Part shown: piece by piece, positions 7,912-18,437 of the stretch
Numbering within the stretch: position 1 is the first letter of the stretch
How the letters are laid out: the number at the start of each line of letters is the position of its first letter
Translations under genes and position numbers: made by a program
Notes under the pieces: generated by a model
What the model was told of the DNA's origin: nothing
Seen by the model: the letters and a program-made list of their open reading frames with translations, nothing else
Databases searched by the model: none
NCBI GenBank assembly: GCA_937984095.1
Contig: CALJYH010000091.1
Span: 1 to 43,334 of the forward strand
Length of the DNA: 43,334 bases
From: an uncultured Gammaproteobacteria bacterium
Lineage (GTDB): Bacteria > Pseudomonadota > Gammaproteobacteria > GCA-001735895
Direction of reading: 5' to 3'

Positions 7912-10900
7912 ATGAATTCCCCTGAAAATTCGATAAAACAGAGTGCACTTGGGTGGGTTAAAAAATCCATCGATGACAACCTGTCTGATATCAAGACGGA
8001 TCTCAAACTCTATATCGAAGAGGCTGATGACGCGTTACTGGCAGCTGTTAAGGAAAGGCTGAGCGTTATTCAGGGCGTGTTGGTGATGATCGAGCAGTAT
8101 GGCGCCGCGATGTTAACCGATGAAATGGTTTCGTTGACGGATTTCATCATCGATAACAAGCAGGAAAAGGGTGAGCAAGCCCTCGAGGTCTTGCTGCGAG
8201 CTGTGTTGCAATTGCCTGATTACCTTGAACATATTCAGTCGGGCCATCGTGATATTCCGATCGCTATATTGCCGCTGTTAAATGATATCCGTGCGGTCAG
8301 AGATCAGGATTTATTTTCTGAGAAATTACTTTTTCTGCCTGATCTTTCGATGCATCAGGAAGATGCCAAGGTAGCGTCAATCGACGACGACAGTAATCAG
8401 GTATCCAGGCTTCTCGCAAAAAAGTTACGCCCGATTTACCAGCTGGCACTGGTGAACGTGATTAGGGATCAGTCGGTTGAAGAGAGCCTGAAGCGCCTCG
8501 AGAAGGTATGTGAAACCCTGGAGGAGCGTTCTTTTTCCGAACAGATAGCCCGTATCTGGTGGATAGTAGGAGCACTTATTGAATCTGTCTCACGCCAGCA
8601 ACTTGAACTTGGTGTATCGATAAAGAATTTGCTTGGCAAGGTCGATGCCTTGTTCAGGGTAATCCTGATAATTGGGGAGCGTGGCTTACTCCAGCGTCAG
8701 CCGATCGAGCTGATCAAGAATTTTTTGTTTTATATCGCCCAGCCGGAATGCGATGGACCCAAGGCGAAAGCGATAAAGACCGCTTATCGACTTGAGCAGT
8801 TCCTGCCCTCGGAATCCGCACGCAGCGAAGTGCTGGATAATATCGCGGGGCCCAACCAGGCCTTATTGAAAACAGTGTCAGAGGCGGTAAAAGCCGATAT
8901 TGAGTCCATTAAATCGACGCTCGAGGTTTACGTCAACGGAGATTTAACGAGAGTTGAAGCGCTGAAAGATTTGCCCCAGGAGATGCATATCATCTCCGAC
9001 ACACTGGCAATGATTGGACTGGGTTCGCAGCGGCAGTTAATTAAAGGCCAGATTAGTATCGTTAAGGATATCGTCTCAGGAGATCAGGTAGCCGATGAAG
9101 AGAGACTGCTATCGATGGCGGCGGAACTACTCCAGGTTGAGCGGGCACTTGATCAAATGCAAAAGCGCCAACCGATCGATACCGAGCAATCCAGGCCAGA
9201 ATCCGACGTCTCGAGAGACTACGAGCTTGATAGTGTACTGACGGCAGTAGTCACAGCAGCACTTGATGACATCCAGAAAACCAAAAACGCAATCCTTGAT
9301 TTTATCAAGGATCCCGGGCGCAGTGAAAATATTGATCTGTGCGTAGCCCTGATGGATGAATCCCGGGGAGCGTTGCAGTTGATGAATCAGCACCGCGCGG
9401 TTGCCGTGGTCGATGGATTGCTGGCTTATTTAAAGGGCTACGATATTGTCGAATTTATGGAGGCCAGCAGGCTGGACGCACTGTCACAGGTCGTAGTTAG
9501 CCTCGAGTACTATCTCGAAGCGCTCGGTGAACACCGCAGCGATGCTGGCAGTATTCTCGACTTTGCCGACGTGCAACTGCAGGAGTTGCTGTCCAATGTA
9601 CATATCGCGGGCGAGGGTGACAAAAGCGATGAACCGGTAGTCGTTGTTGTCGAAGCCCCAGCTGAAGTGGCATCTGAGGAACCCCCGTTAGCGGCCGTCG
9701 CCGACGACCTGGAACCGGAAATTGCCCAAAGTGCCGTGGGATCAGAAATGCCAGTGGAGTCGGTTGAACCAGCCGCATCCGATTCTGGTGCTACCGAGCC
9801 CGGCATCGAAACAGAGACTGCCTCGATTGACCGAGATTCGGGTGGCGCTCTTAAACAGGTTTCTACAGCGCTTGACGACAGTTCTGACCATTCGACTAGC
9901 GCTCTAGATGAAACGATTGTAGCTGAAGTCGAAACAGCTAGTGCACCAGCCGAGGCTCGTATTGAAGTCGAGCCGGTTGATATGAATCTGCAAGTCCTCG
10001 GGCCGGACAGCGACCCTGAAATTCTCGAGATTTATCTTGAGGAAGCCGAGGAAGAGGCGCAGAACATTGCGCGCTTGCAACAGGATTGGTTACTGCACCC
10101 GGAAGATGAAAACGCGGTAAAAAATATCCGCCGCGCCTTCCATACCATCAAAGGTAGCGGGCGTCTCGTCGGGGCGATGAAAATTGGCGAGTTTGCCTGG
10201 GATTATGAACAACTGTTGAATCGAATTATCGATAAGACGGTTGCTCCCAACAAGCAGGCTATAGAAGCGGTTGGCAGCGCAACCGAAGCGTTGAAGGAAC
10301 TGGTAAACGAGCTAAAGACTGCAGAGACTCCCAAAGCTGATATCGGTTACCTGAGAGGCCTGGCACGGGCGCTGGCAGAGTTTAAGGCTGACCAATTGTT
10401 GATTGGTCACATCCAGACGGATACTGCAACTGAATCGCCCCATGATCGAATTACCGATGATGATGAATCCCGATGGAAGGGAATCGATCTCGGTGCGACC
10501 ACCCAGGTTATTCCCCCGGATAGACTGAACGAGACGATACTCGATGAAATCGAGCCCGATACCGTGCAGGTAGACCCAGAGACTTTCGAGGTGAACAGCG
10601 AGCAGGTCCGAGAGCAGGGTGGCGAGACTGAGATTGCACCCGGCACCTCTGACCTGGGCGACACTCAACTGGTGCAATCCAGTTCAATCCCGCCCCGGGT
10701 CGAAGCAGAGAGATTCAGGAGCGAACCAGGAACACCGGAATCGGAGGGAGAGATCAGGGCGGCGACTGATTACTCGAAACGGGCAGTGGATCGCACACGA
10801 AACGAAGCCGACGAGATCCAGGCTATGGATATTGATGATGTCGAGCCCACCCCCAGGGAAGCCATATGGGTCGAAACAATGGGGGAAGATTTCCTTGGTG

Positions 10901-13900
10901 AACTCCTCGGTGATGATTTTGCTGAGGAAACTGCGGAAGACGTTTCCCTTATGGAGGAATCGCCCGCGGCCTCAGGGATCAAGAATGATGAGGCAGACCT
11001 GGAGTCGTCCGAGGCTGAAGCAGTAACCATGGAATCTATCGAGCCTGAAATAATAGTCGAGCAGGCTTCCGAGACAGAAATCGAGAACTCGGAGACGCTG
11101 GAGTCCGGCCAGGGTACTGAACAGGAGCCCCCCCCGGACCCTTTCGTCGAAACGACAGGGAGCCTAATGCCTGGAGAAGAGGCAGGGGAGAGCGAGCCCG
11201 GGGATCAAGAGCCGCCAGAACCAACCGACCTGTCATTCGATCCGGAGCTTCTGATCATTTACCAGCAAGAAGTAGAACAGCACCTCGGCATAGTAAGTTT
11301 CGCCCTTGATCATGCGGAACAGATCCATGAATTAATCCCTGGCGAAGAGATATATCGCGCGCTTCATACTATTCACGGTGCCTCGCGCACCGCGGATATT
11401 CGGACAATCGGTGAACTGGCCGGTTTAATGGAAAAACCCCTGAAATCGGCAATCGCACAAAAGTTGGCCCTTGACGATGAAATTGTAGCCCTTTATCGCC
11501 AGGGTCAGCTCGAGCTTCTGCGCATGACCAAAGAATTAGTCGTTAGCCGACAGATGCCGCCTATCCCCGAAGATCTAGAGATTAGTTTCAGGGCGCTGGC
11601 CGAAGATTTTGAAGAATATACTGTTGAAATTCCAGAAGATGAGGCAGAAACGAATGATGACTTCATTGATACCCTGACCATGATGAGTGAAACGGCGGAC
11701 AGGGAACAGGATACCGAGCTGCTAACCATTTTCATCGATGAGGCGAATGAATTGCTGGAAATGAGTGACAACACCTTGTACCAGTGGTCGCAGCAAAAAT
11801 CTGATGAGGCGGGCGCCCAGGATTACAACGCGGTAATGGAGCTGCAACGCTACCTGCATACGCTCAAGGGTGGCGCTCGTATGGCTGAGCTCAAGGAAAT
11901 CAGCGACCTCTCGCATGAGATGGAATCGATGTTTATCGCGGTAATCGATGGGCGCGTAGAGAAAAATGATAATCTGATCGAATTGCTGAAGGATTGTTTT
12001 GATCTACTTCATAAGCAGATCGTCGAAGCGCAGGAAGGAAAGCAGATGAGTAATTCCGAGCACCAGGTAGAATTTCTTAAGGACCTGCGCCGTGGCGAAG
12101 CTGATGAGCGCGGTGAAGAGGTAGGCGACGAAGACAATGGCTTCGATATGGACAGCGAAGACATCGACATCGTCAGTGAAAATCTGCCTGGAGAGCCGCT
12201 TTCAAAGACGGAGCGTCCGTCGGCAGATGTCATCAAGGTTCGTTCGGATCTGCTGGACAACCTGGTAAGTTCGGCGGGCGAAGTTAGTATTTACCGGGCG
12301 CGCATGGAGCAGCAAGTCGCAGGTTTGGGTTCCTACCTCGGCGAACTGGGGCAGACTATTTCGCGGCTCAAGGGACAGCTGCGCAGCCTCGAAGCGGAAA
12401 CTGATGCGCAAATCCATTTTAGTCACCGCGACGAGTCTGTGAAAAGGGGTGAATTTGATCCCCTCGAGATGGACCGTTACACGATGATACAGGAATTATC
12501 GCGTTCGCTAGGCGAGTCGGTTAATGACTTGTCCAGTCTGCAGGCCATGCTGGGCGAGCAGGTCCGGGATTCTGAAACACTTTTATTGCAACAATCACGG
12601 GTAAATGCGGATCTTCAGGATGGCTTGATTAAAAGCCGGATGGTCAAGTTTTCAGGCTTGCTATCTCGCCTGCGCCGCTTAGTCAGGCAAAGCAGCCAGG
12701 AACTGGGTAAGAAAGCTGACCTGATCATAACCGGCGAGGAAAACGAGGTCGACAACAAGGTGCTCGATCGCATGGTCGCACCACTCGAACATATCATTCG
12801 CAACGCGCTGTCACATGGTATTGAAACTCCGGTTGAACGGGTCAAAAGAGGCAAACACGAAAGCGGGAAAATTTCGATCGACATTACCCGTGACGGATCT
12901 GATATCGTTATTCAGGTGAGTGATGATGGAGCCGGCGTAGACATTGAAAAAGTACGCAGTCGAGCAGTTCAGCTGGGACTTCTCGACAAGAAGCACCAGG
13001 TAACCGATACCGACCTGGTGCAGTACATCCTGGAACCGGGCTTTAGTACCGCCGATCACGTAACCCAGCTTTCGGGTCGCGGCGTCGGTATGGATGTCGT
13101 CGATATCGAAATCAAACAGCTTGGTGGTTCCCTACAGATTGAAACTAACCCGCAGGGAACCACGTTTATTGCGCGTCTCCCGTTTACGCTTTCAATCAAC
13201 CAGGCAATTCTAGTGCGTACCGGTGAAGAAACTTATGCGATACCGTTGATGAATATCGAAGGTATCACCCGCCTGGAAGCTCGGCAGGTGCTTGAATATT
13301 ATCAACAGGATAATCCCGAGATCGAGTACGCTGGACAGCAGTTCGTGCTGCATAACCTTGCAGAGCTGGTTGATACCGGGGTTACGTTCAAGCCTTCCAG
13401 TGATAATGAAAAACTGCCAATTATTTTTGGTCGCGCTGGAGATGTCCGGGTCGCATTACATGTAGATGAAATCATCGGTAACCGTGAGATCGTGGTTAAA
13501 TCGCTGGGTAAGCAATTAAGCCAGGTTAAAGCCCTTTCCGGAGCGAGTATTCTTGCTGACGGCAGCGTTGTGCTGATTCTTGATATTAACGGCCTGGTTA
13601 GACATGGTGCCGCGAGCGCTGTCAGAATTGTCTACCAGAAGGAAGATGGTCGCCTGTCGAACAAGCGCGATATCGTCATGGTGGTCGATGACTCGATCAC
13701 GATGCGTCGGGTCGCCAGTAAGTTACTCGAACGCCATAATTACGAAGTAATCACGGCAAAGGATGGCGTTGACGCGCTTGCACAACTGCAGGATCTGCGT
13801 CCGGACGTGATGTTGCTAGATATTGAAATGCCGCGCATGGACGGCTTTGAGCTGGCAACGCATATGCAAAACGAGGAAAACTTTTCCAGAATTCCGATCA

Positions 13901-14034
13901 TTATGATCACTTCACGCACCGGGGAAAAACATCGTGACCGCGCTTTTGAAATTGGTGTGAACAATTATATGGGCAAGCCTTACCAGGAAGATGAATTGAT
14001 AGAAAACATTCAAACTGCACTGGGAGCCAGGTGA
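7912..14034 (+). CDS. chpA: ChpA/PilL, multi-Hpt hybrid histidine kinase
   Basis: This 2040-residue CheA-like kinase has a helical, FimL/ChpA-like N-terminal region (about 1–560) and an acidic linker (about 575–690). Three Hpt domains carry clear phospho-histidines: FHTIKGSG (H744), LHTIHGASR (H1152) and LHTLKGGAR (H1316). The dimerisation region and HATPase follow, with an N-box IIRNALSHGIE near 1626–1636, DDGAGVD near 1670 and LSGRGVGMDVV near 1718. A CheW domain (about 1770–1900) and a C-terminal receiver (acidic pair D1926/D1927, phosphoacceptor D1970, K2022) complete it. P. aeruginosa ChpA is longer (about 2470) with more Hpt units. It phosphorylates PilG and PilH. The start is 8 bases after the pilJ stop. 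Confidence 0.95.
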   Translation: MNSPENSIKQSALGWVKKSIDDNLSDIKTDLKLYIEEADDALLAAVKERLSVIQGVLVMIEQYGAAMLTDEMVSLTDFIIDNKQEKGEQALEVLLRAVLQLPDYLEHIQSGHRDIPIAILPLLNDIRAVRDQDLFSEKLLFLPDLSMHQEDAKVASIDDDSNQVSRLLAKKLRPIYQLALVNVIRDQSVEESLKRLEKVCETLEERSFSEQIARIWWIVGALIESVSRQQLELGVSIKNLLGKVDALFRVILIIGERGLLQRQPIELIKNFLFYIAQPECDGPKAKAIKTAYRLEQFLPSESARSEVLDNIAGPNQALLKTVSEAVKADIESIKSTLEVYVNGDLTRVEALKDLPQEMHIISDTLAMIGLGSQRQLIKGQISIVKDIVSGDQVADEERLLSMAAELLQVERALDQMQKRQPIDTEQSRPESDVSRDYELDSVLTAVVTAALDDIQKTKNAILDFIKDPGRSENIDLCVALMDESRGALQLMNQHRAVAVVDGLLAYLKGYDIVEFMEASRLDALSQVVVSLEYYLEALGEHRSDAGSILDFADVQLQELLSNVHIAGEGDKSDEPVVVVVEAPAEVASEEPPLAAVADDLEPEIAQSAVGSEMPVESVEPAASDSGATEPGIETETASIDRDSGGALKQVSTALDDSSDHSTSALDETIVAEVETASAPAEARIEVEPVDMNLQVLGPDSDPEILEIYLEEAEEEAQNIARLQQDWLLHPEDENAVKNIRRAFHTIKGSGRLVGAMKIGEFAWDYEQLLNRIIDKTVAPNKQAIEAVGSATEALKELVNELKTAETPKADIGYLRGLARALAEFKADQLLIGHIQTDTATESPHDRITDDDESRWKGIDLGATTQVIPPDRLNETILDEIEPDTVQVDPETFEVNSEQVREQGGETEIAPGTSDLGDTQLVQSSSIPPRVEAERFRSEPGTPESEGEIRAATDYSKRAVDRTRNEADEIQAMDIDDVEPTPREAIWVETMGEDFLGELLGDDFAEETAEDVSLMEESPAASGIKNDEADLESSEAEAVTMESIEPEIIVEQASETEIENSETLESGQGTEQEPPPDPFVETTGSLMPGEEAGESEPGDQEPPEPTDLSFDPELLIIYQQEVEQHLGIVSFALDHAEQIHELIPGEEIYRALHTIHGASRTADIRTIGELAGLMEKPLKSAIAQKLALDDEIVALYRQGQLELLRMTKELVVSRQMPPIPEDLEISFRALAEDFEEYTVEIPEDEAETNDDFIDTLTMMSETADREQDTELLTIFIDEANELLEMSDNTLYQWSQQKSDEAGAQDYNAVMELQRYLHTLKGGARMAELKEISDLSHEMESMFIAVIDGRVEKNDNLIELLKDCFDLLHKQIVEAQEGKQMSNSEHQVEFLKDLRRGEADERGEEVGDEDNGFDMDSEDIDIVSENLPGEPLSKTERPSADVIKVRSDLLDNLVSSAGEVSIYRARMEQQVAGLGSYLGELGQTISRLKGQLRSLEAETDAQIHFSHRDESVKRGEFDPLEMDRYTMIQELSRSLGESVNDLSSLQAMLGEQVRDSETLLLQQSRVNADLQDGLIKSRMVKFSGLLSRLRRLVRQSSQELGKKADLIITGEENEVDNKVLDRMVAPLEHIIRNALSHGIETPVERVKRGKHESGKISIDITRDGSDIVIQVSDDGAGVDIEKVRSRAVQLGLLDKKHQVTDTDLVQYILEPGFSTADHVTQLSGRGVGMDVVDIEIKQLGGSLQIETNPQGTTFIARLPFTLSINQAILVRTGEETYAIPLMNIEGITRLEARQVLEYYQQDNPEIEYAGQQFVLHNLAELVDTGVTFKPSSDNEKLPIIFGRAGDVRVALHVDEIIGNREIVVKSLGKQLSQVKALSGASILADGSVVLILDINGLVRHGAASAVRIVYQKEDGRLSNKRDIVMVVDDSITMRRVASKLLERHNYEVITAKDGVDALAQLQDLRPDVMLLDIEMPRMDGFELATHMQNEENFSRIPIIMITSRTGEKHRDRAFEIGVNNYMGKPYQEDELIENIQTALGAR

Positions 14035-14046
14035 CGGATATAGCGT

Positions 14047-14532
14047 ATGAGTAACAAGTCAACATCGGTGCGATGTATGTTGCTGCCACTGACAACGCTT
14101 AACCTGTTAGTCCCGAACTCGGCGGTAGCCGAGATAATTGGCTACTCGACACCACGCCAGTTGTCTGACAGCAGCGACTGGTTTAGCGGCGTTGTGCTAT
14201 GGCGCGGGGTATATATTCCGGTTGTTGCGGTCGAACAAATGTGTGGGCTGAATACTGCACAAACAGGACCGCGCGCAAGAATTGCTATCATTTACAATCC
14301 GGAGAAAGACCCGGATCTGCCCTATCTTGGAATTCACATGCAAGATATTCCACGAGCCTACCTGGCGGAAGCCGATAGCATGGAATCAGGCGATGACGAG
14401 GGATTGAGTGAATACTTGATGGCACGGGTAGATGATGAGCAACTAGGGAGGGTGATCCCGGATCTCGACAAAATCATTGGCGACCTCAAACGCGAATTCA
14501 ATCCAGGGCGTCTGGAAGAACTAAAGGCTTGA
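14047..14532 (+). CDS. chpC: CheW-domain protein, ChpC-like
   Basis: The 161-residue product is a single CheW-like domain: MLLPLTTLNLLVPNSAVAEIIGY, SGVVLWRGVYIPVVAVEQMCG and ARIAIIYNP. The C-terminal part is acidic. In P. aeruginosa a second CheW homologue, ChpC, closes the kinase module after chpA and chpB. Position, size and domain agree, so I call it ChpC-like. It starts 12 bases after chpA, with chpB missing from between them. It may connect an alternative receptor to ChpA. The membership of the family is sure; the exact orthology is less so. Confidence 0.8.
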   Translation: MSNKSTSVRCMLLPLTTLNLLVPNSAVAEIIGYSTPRQLSDSSDWFSGVVLWRGVYIPVVAVEQMCGLNTAQTGPRARIAIIYNPEKDPDLPYLGIHMQDIPRAYLAEADSMESGDDEGLSEYLMARVDDEQLGRVIPDLDKIIGDLKREFNPGRLEELKA

Positions 14533-14534
14533 CA

Positions 14535-14570
14535 TCATCCCGATACGTCGGACCGCCGCGAAAGCGGAGA
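14535..14570 (-). repeat. Dispersed intergenic repeat, copy 1
   Basis: A 36-base element on the minus strand containing the core GGTCCGACGTATCGG. By eye it differs from the copy at 41793–41828 at 2 of 36 positions. It lies in the convergent gap between chpC and rsmE. The remaining 85 bases of that gap show nothing recognisable. Confidence 0.8.
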
Positions 14571-14655
14571 CCTTGCAACGCACGATTACTACAACATCTC
14601 AGATAAACACTACGCACTTTTCGTGGTGGTCCCGTTAGTGCTTCATGAGGTGGCT

Positions 14656-15387
14656 TTAGGAAAGATCTCCAAGGCTAGACTGGACGATCGCGAGCGCCGC
14701 CGTGGCAGCGGTTTCAGTGCGCAAAACTCGAGGGCCAAGCTTGACTGAGGTAAAACCGGCAGTTTTCGCGAGCTGAATTTCGGGCTGGGTCAGGCCACCC
14801 TCCGGGCCGAGCAGTATTGATATCGTTTGTGGAAGTGGCCGTAAAGCCGACGCGAGTGCATCGCCATTAAAATCCAGCAACAATCCTGATTCGCTGCTCG
14901 AGGCTGCAATAGCTTGCTTCAAATTAGTATGAAAATTGAGTGCCGGTATAACCGCACGACCGCTTTGTTCGCAGGCACTGATAGCAACACCACGCCAGTG
15001 AACCAGCTTTTTTTCAAGTTGCGTGGATTTCATAGGAGATTGCGTGCGCTCTGCATTAAAGATCGCAATCCTGCTAACTCCGAGTTCGGTGGTCTTCTGA
15101 ATCACCCAGTCCATGTGATCACTGCGTCCCATTCCCTGGATTATTTCGCAATCAAGTCCGGACTCGGTTTGCAAAGGTAGTGCCGAGTTAATCGCGGCCT
15201 TGAGCTGCTTACCCTCGATCAGAAGTGTTGCCCGGTAGTCGATCGCCTCCAGGCCGTTAAACAACAGCAGTGCTGCGCCTGATTGCAGGCGCAGCACGTG
15301 CTTGAGGTAATGACTTTGAGACCTGTCTAGTAAAACTTCGCTACCAACGACAAGCTCCGTTCCGATATGTACGCGGGGAATCCGCAT
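14656..15387 (-). CDS. rsmE: RsmE, 16S rRNA m3U1498 methyltransferase
   Basis: This 243-residue SPOUT methyltransferase starts with the PUA-like N-terminal region (RIPRVHIGTEL, SQSHYLKHVLRLQSG). Its C-terminal trefoil knot contains ISILLGPEGGLTQPEI and SVKLGPRVLRTETAATAAL, the SAM-binding blocks of RsmE. The enzyme methylates N3 of U1498 in 16S rRNA. It lies 15 bases downstream of ahcY, so a SAM-using enzyme shares a transcript with the SAH-recycling enzyme and probably falls under the same riboswitch. The length is normal. Confidence 0.95.
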   Translation of the reverse strand: MRIPRVHIGTELVVGSEVLLDRSQSHYLKHVLRLQSGAALLLFNGLEAIDYRATLLIEGKQLKAAINSALPLQTESGLDCEIIQGMGRSDHMDWVIQKTTELGVSRIAIFNAERTQSPMKSTQLEKKLVHWRGVAISACEQSGRAVIPALNFHTNLKQAIAASSSESGLLLDFNGDALASALRPLPQTISILLGPEGGLTQPEIQLAKTAGFTSVKLGPRVLRTETAATAALAIVQSSLGDLS

Positions 15388-15402
15388 AGTCGGAGAACGT
15401 AT

Positions 15403-16821
15403 CTAGTAACGGTATTGCTCAGGCTTGTACGGGCCCTCGACTTTGACATCGATATAGTCGGCCTGTTCCTGGGTCAACGTGGTCAGCCTGGCGCCAATTT
15501 TATCGAGATGCAGGCGTGCCACTTCTTCATCAAGATGCTTGGGCAGGACGTAGACTTCGTTCTGATATTTCCCCGGATTGCAGAAGATTTCCATCTGTGC
15601 CAGTACCTGGTTGGTAAACGAGTTCGACATAACGAAACTTGGATGTCCGGTGGCACAGCCAAGATTTACCAGGCGTCCTTCAGCAAGCAGGATGATACGC
15701 CGGCCGTCAGGGAAAATAATGTGATCAACCTGTGGCTTGATGTTTTCCCATTGGTACTCCTTCATCTCGGCAACCTGGATTTCGTTATCGAAATGACCGA
15801 TGTTACAAACGATCGCCTGGTCCTTCATCTGGTCCATGTGATCCTTACGGATAACATTGAAGTTTCCGGTTGCGGTAACAAAAATGTCGGCCTGGCTGCA
15901 GGCGTCGTCCATGGTGACCACGCGAAAACCTTCCATTGCAGCCTGCAAGGCACAAATCGGATCGATTTCGGTAACCAGAACACTGGCACCGAGTCCCTTG
16001 AGGGACTGTGCGCAACCCTTGCCGACATCGCCGTAGCCGAGCACCAGCGCAACTTTGCCGGCGATCATGACATCGGTGGCGCGTTTGATTCCGTCGACCA
16101 GCGATTCGCGGCAGCCGTAGAGATTGTCGAACTTGGACTTGGTGACCGAATCGTTAACATTGAATGCAGGGAACGGCAGTTCACCACGAGCCTGCATCTG
16201 GTACAGGCGATGCACGCCGGTGGTGGTCTCTTCGGTAACACCCTTGATATTTTTCAGGATATTCGAGTACCAGTTAGGCGACTCGGCGAGTTTTGCCTTG
16301 ATCGCGGCAAAGGCGATGATTTCTTCTTCAGTACCCGGGTTGTCGAGAACTGAAATGTCTTTTTCCGCCTTGCTACCGAGGTTGATCAGCATGGTCGCAT
16401 CACCACCATCATCGAGAATCATATTGGGGGTGCCGCCGTCATGCCATTCCATGATCTTGTGGGTGTATTGCCAGTAATCTTCGAGCGACTCGCCCTTGAT
16501 CGCAAATACGGGTACGCCGGAATCCGCGATTGCGGCGGCAGCGTGATCCTGGGTAGAAAAGATGTTGCACGAAGCCCAGCGCACTTCGGCGCCGAGTGCA
16601 ACCAGGGTTTCAATAAGAACCGCGGTCTGAATGGTCATGTGAAGCGAACCGGCGATGCGTGCGCCCTTTAGTGGCTGTTCGCTGCCATATTTGCCGCGCA
16701 ACGATACCAGGCCCGGCATCTCGGTTTCGGCGATCGCTATTTCTTTGCGACCCCAGGAAGCAAGCGCGAGGTCGGCAACCTTGTAATCGTCTTTAATAAC
16801 GTCTTTGGCAGTAGCACTCAT
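15403..16821 (-). CDS. ahcY: Adenosylhomocysteinase (SAH hydrolase)
   Basis: The 472-residue product shows SAHase blocks: [83 protein letters not shown] (NAD-binding Rossmann loop), [12 protein letters not shown], and the C-terminal YRY. The length fits the bacterial form with the extra internal insert. It cleaves S-adenosylhomocysteine to adenosine and homocysteine using tightly bound NAD. The ATG at 16821 has GGAG 8 bases upstream. A SAH riboswitch and a sigma-70-like promoter lie in the leader, so expression should rise when SAH accumulates. Confidence 0.98.
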   Translation of the reverse strand: MSATAKDVIKDDYKVADLALASWGRKEIAIAETEMPGLVSLRGKYGSEQPLKGARIAGSLHMTIQTAVLIETLVALGAEVRWASCNIFSTQDHAAAAIADSGVPVFAIKGESLEDYWQYTHKIMEWHDGGTPNMILDDGGDATMLINLGSKAEKDISVLDNPGTEEEIIAFAAIKAKLAESPNWYSNILKNIKGVTEETTTGVHRLYQMQARGELPFPAFNVNDSVTKSKFDNLYGCRESLVDGIKRATDVMIAGKVALVLGYGDVGKGCAQSLKGLGASVLVTEIDPICALQAAMEGFRVVTMDDACSQADIFVTATGNFNVIRKDHMDQMKDQAIVCNIGHFDNEIQVAEMKEYQWENIKPQVDHIIFPDGRRIILLAEGRLVNLGCATGHPSFVMSNSFTNQVLAQMEIFCNPGKYQNEVYVLPKHLDEEVARLHLDKIGARLTTLTQEQADYIDVKVEGPYKPEQYRY

Positions 16822-16844
16822 AAATAATCTCCAAAACTATTTAT

Positions 16845-16910
16845 GAGCGTCGTTGTATTGATCTTGTGGGCGAGCCTGGCAGCCGGGCTGTCGCAACGCT
16901 CCTCGCACAC
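16845..16910 (-). promoter_or_regulatory. SAH riboswitch in the ahcY leader
   Basis: On the minus strand the leader reads GCGAGGAGCGTTGCGAC, then GCCAGGCTCGC, then ACGACGCTC. This matches the SAH riboswitch core: a P1 stem made by GTGTGCGAG and CTCGCCCAC (one mismatch), the conserved GAGGAGCGNTGC segment, the GCCAGGCTCG side, and a downstream ACGCTC that can form the pseudoknot with GAGCGT. It ends about 12 bases before the GGAG ribosome-binding site of ahcY. SAH binding is expected to turn ahcY on. No separate poly-U terminator is visible, so control may be at translation. Confidence 0.92.
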
Positions 16911-16937
16911 AAGTCCCACGAATTCAGGGGACCGAAT

Positions 16938-16965
16938 AGTCTATCTATATACGCGCGGCTGTCAA
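16938..16965 (-). promoter_or_regulatory. ahcY promoter (sigma-70 type)
   Basis: A perfect -35 TTGACA (16960–16965) and a -10-like TAGACT (16938–16943) are 16 bases apart on the minus strand. Transcription would begin near 16931, about 20 bases before the riboswitch P1 stem. This makes ahcY–rsmE an independently started unit downstream of metK. Confidence 0.65.
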
Positions 16966-16991
16966 TTCAGATCAGCCCCGCAGGTTACTTT

Positions 16992-18158
<1,167 letters not shown>

Positions 18159-18191
18159 GGCAACTCCCCAACCCATAAATCGAAAAGGGGC

Positions 18192-18197
18192 ATTATA
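18192..18197 (-). promoter_or_regulatory. Candidate -10 box of metK
   Basis: A perfect TATAAT on the minus strand lies 33 bases upstream of the metK ATG; the matching -35 is poor (CTGTTA at 17 bases). The leader would be too short to hold a SAM riboswitch. I see no clear tkt promoter in the rest of this 279-base divergent gap. Confidence 0.45.
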
Positions 18198-18437
18198 TGT
18201 AACGTGATGGAAAATAACAGTCCTGATTAAAGAGTTATAGGTTTAATGGATGGGCATAAAGATTTTATAAGTTGCTGTCAATTTGCATTTACGAGAGAAT
18301 ATCGCGCCTTGTCGCCAGGGGGTGTGCAGTGGTTAACCTGAAGTCTCGGCCCGAGTCGTCAATTAATCATGTGTAGCTAGGAAATAATCATTATTAATCA
18401 AGAAGTTATGTTGAAAAATCGATTTTGAGGACGGTCA

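Noticed and set aside
9497-11236. Several antisense frames of 60–135 codons within chpA
   Set aside because: They lie opposite the acidic, repetitive linker of chpA, where codon bias keeps the other strand open; none has a start site or domain.
18159-18437. SAM riboswitch before metK
   Set aside because: The -10 candidate leaves a leader of under 30 bases, and none of the SAM riboswitch cores is visible.
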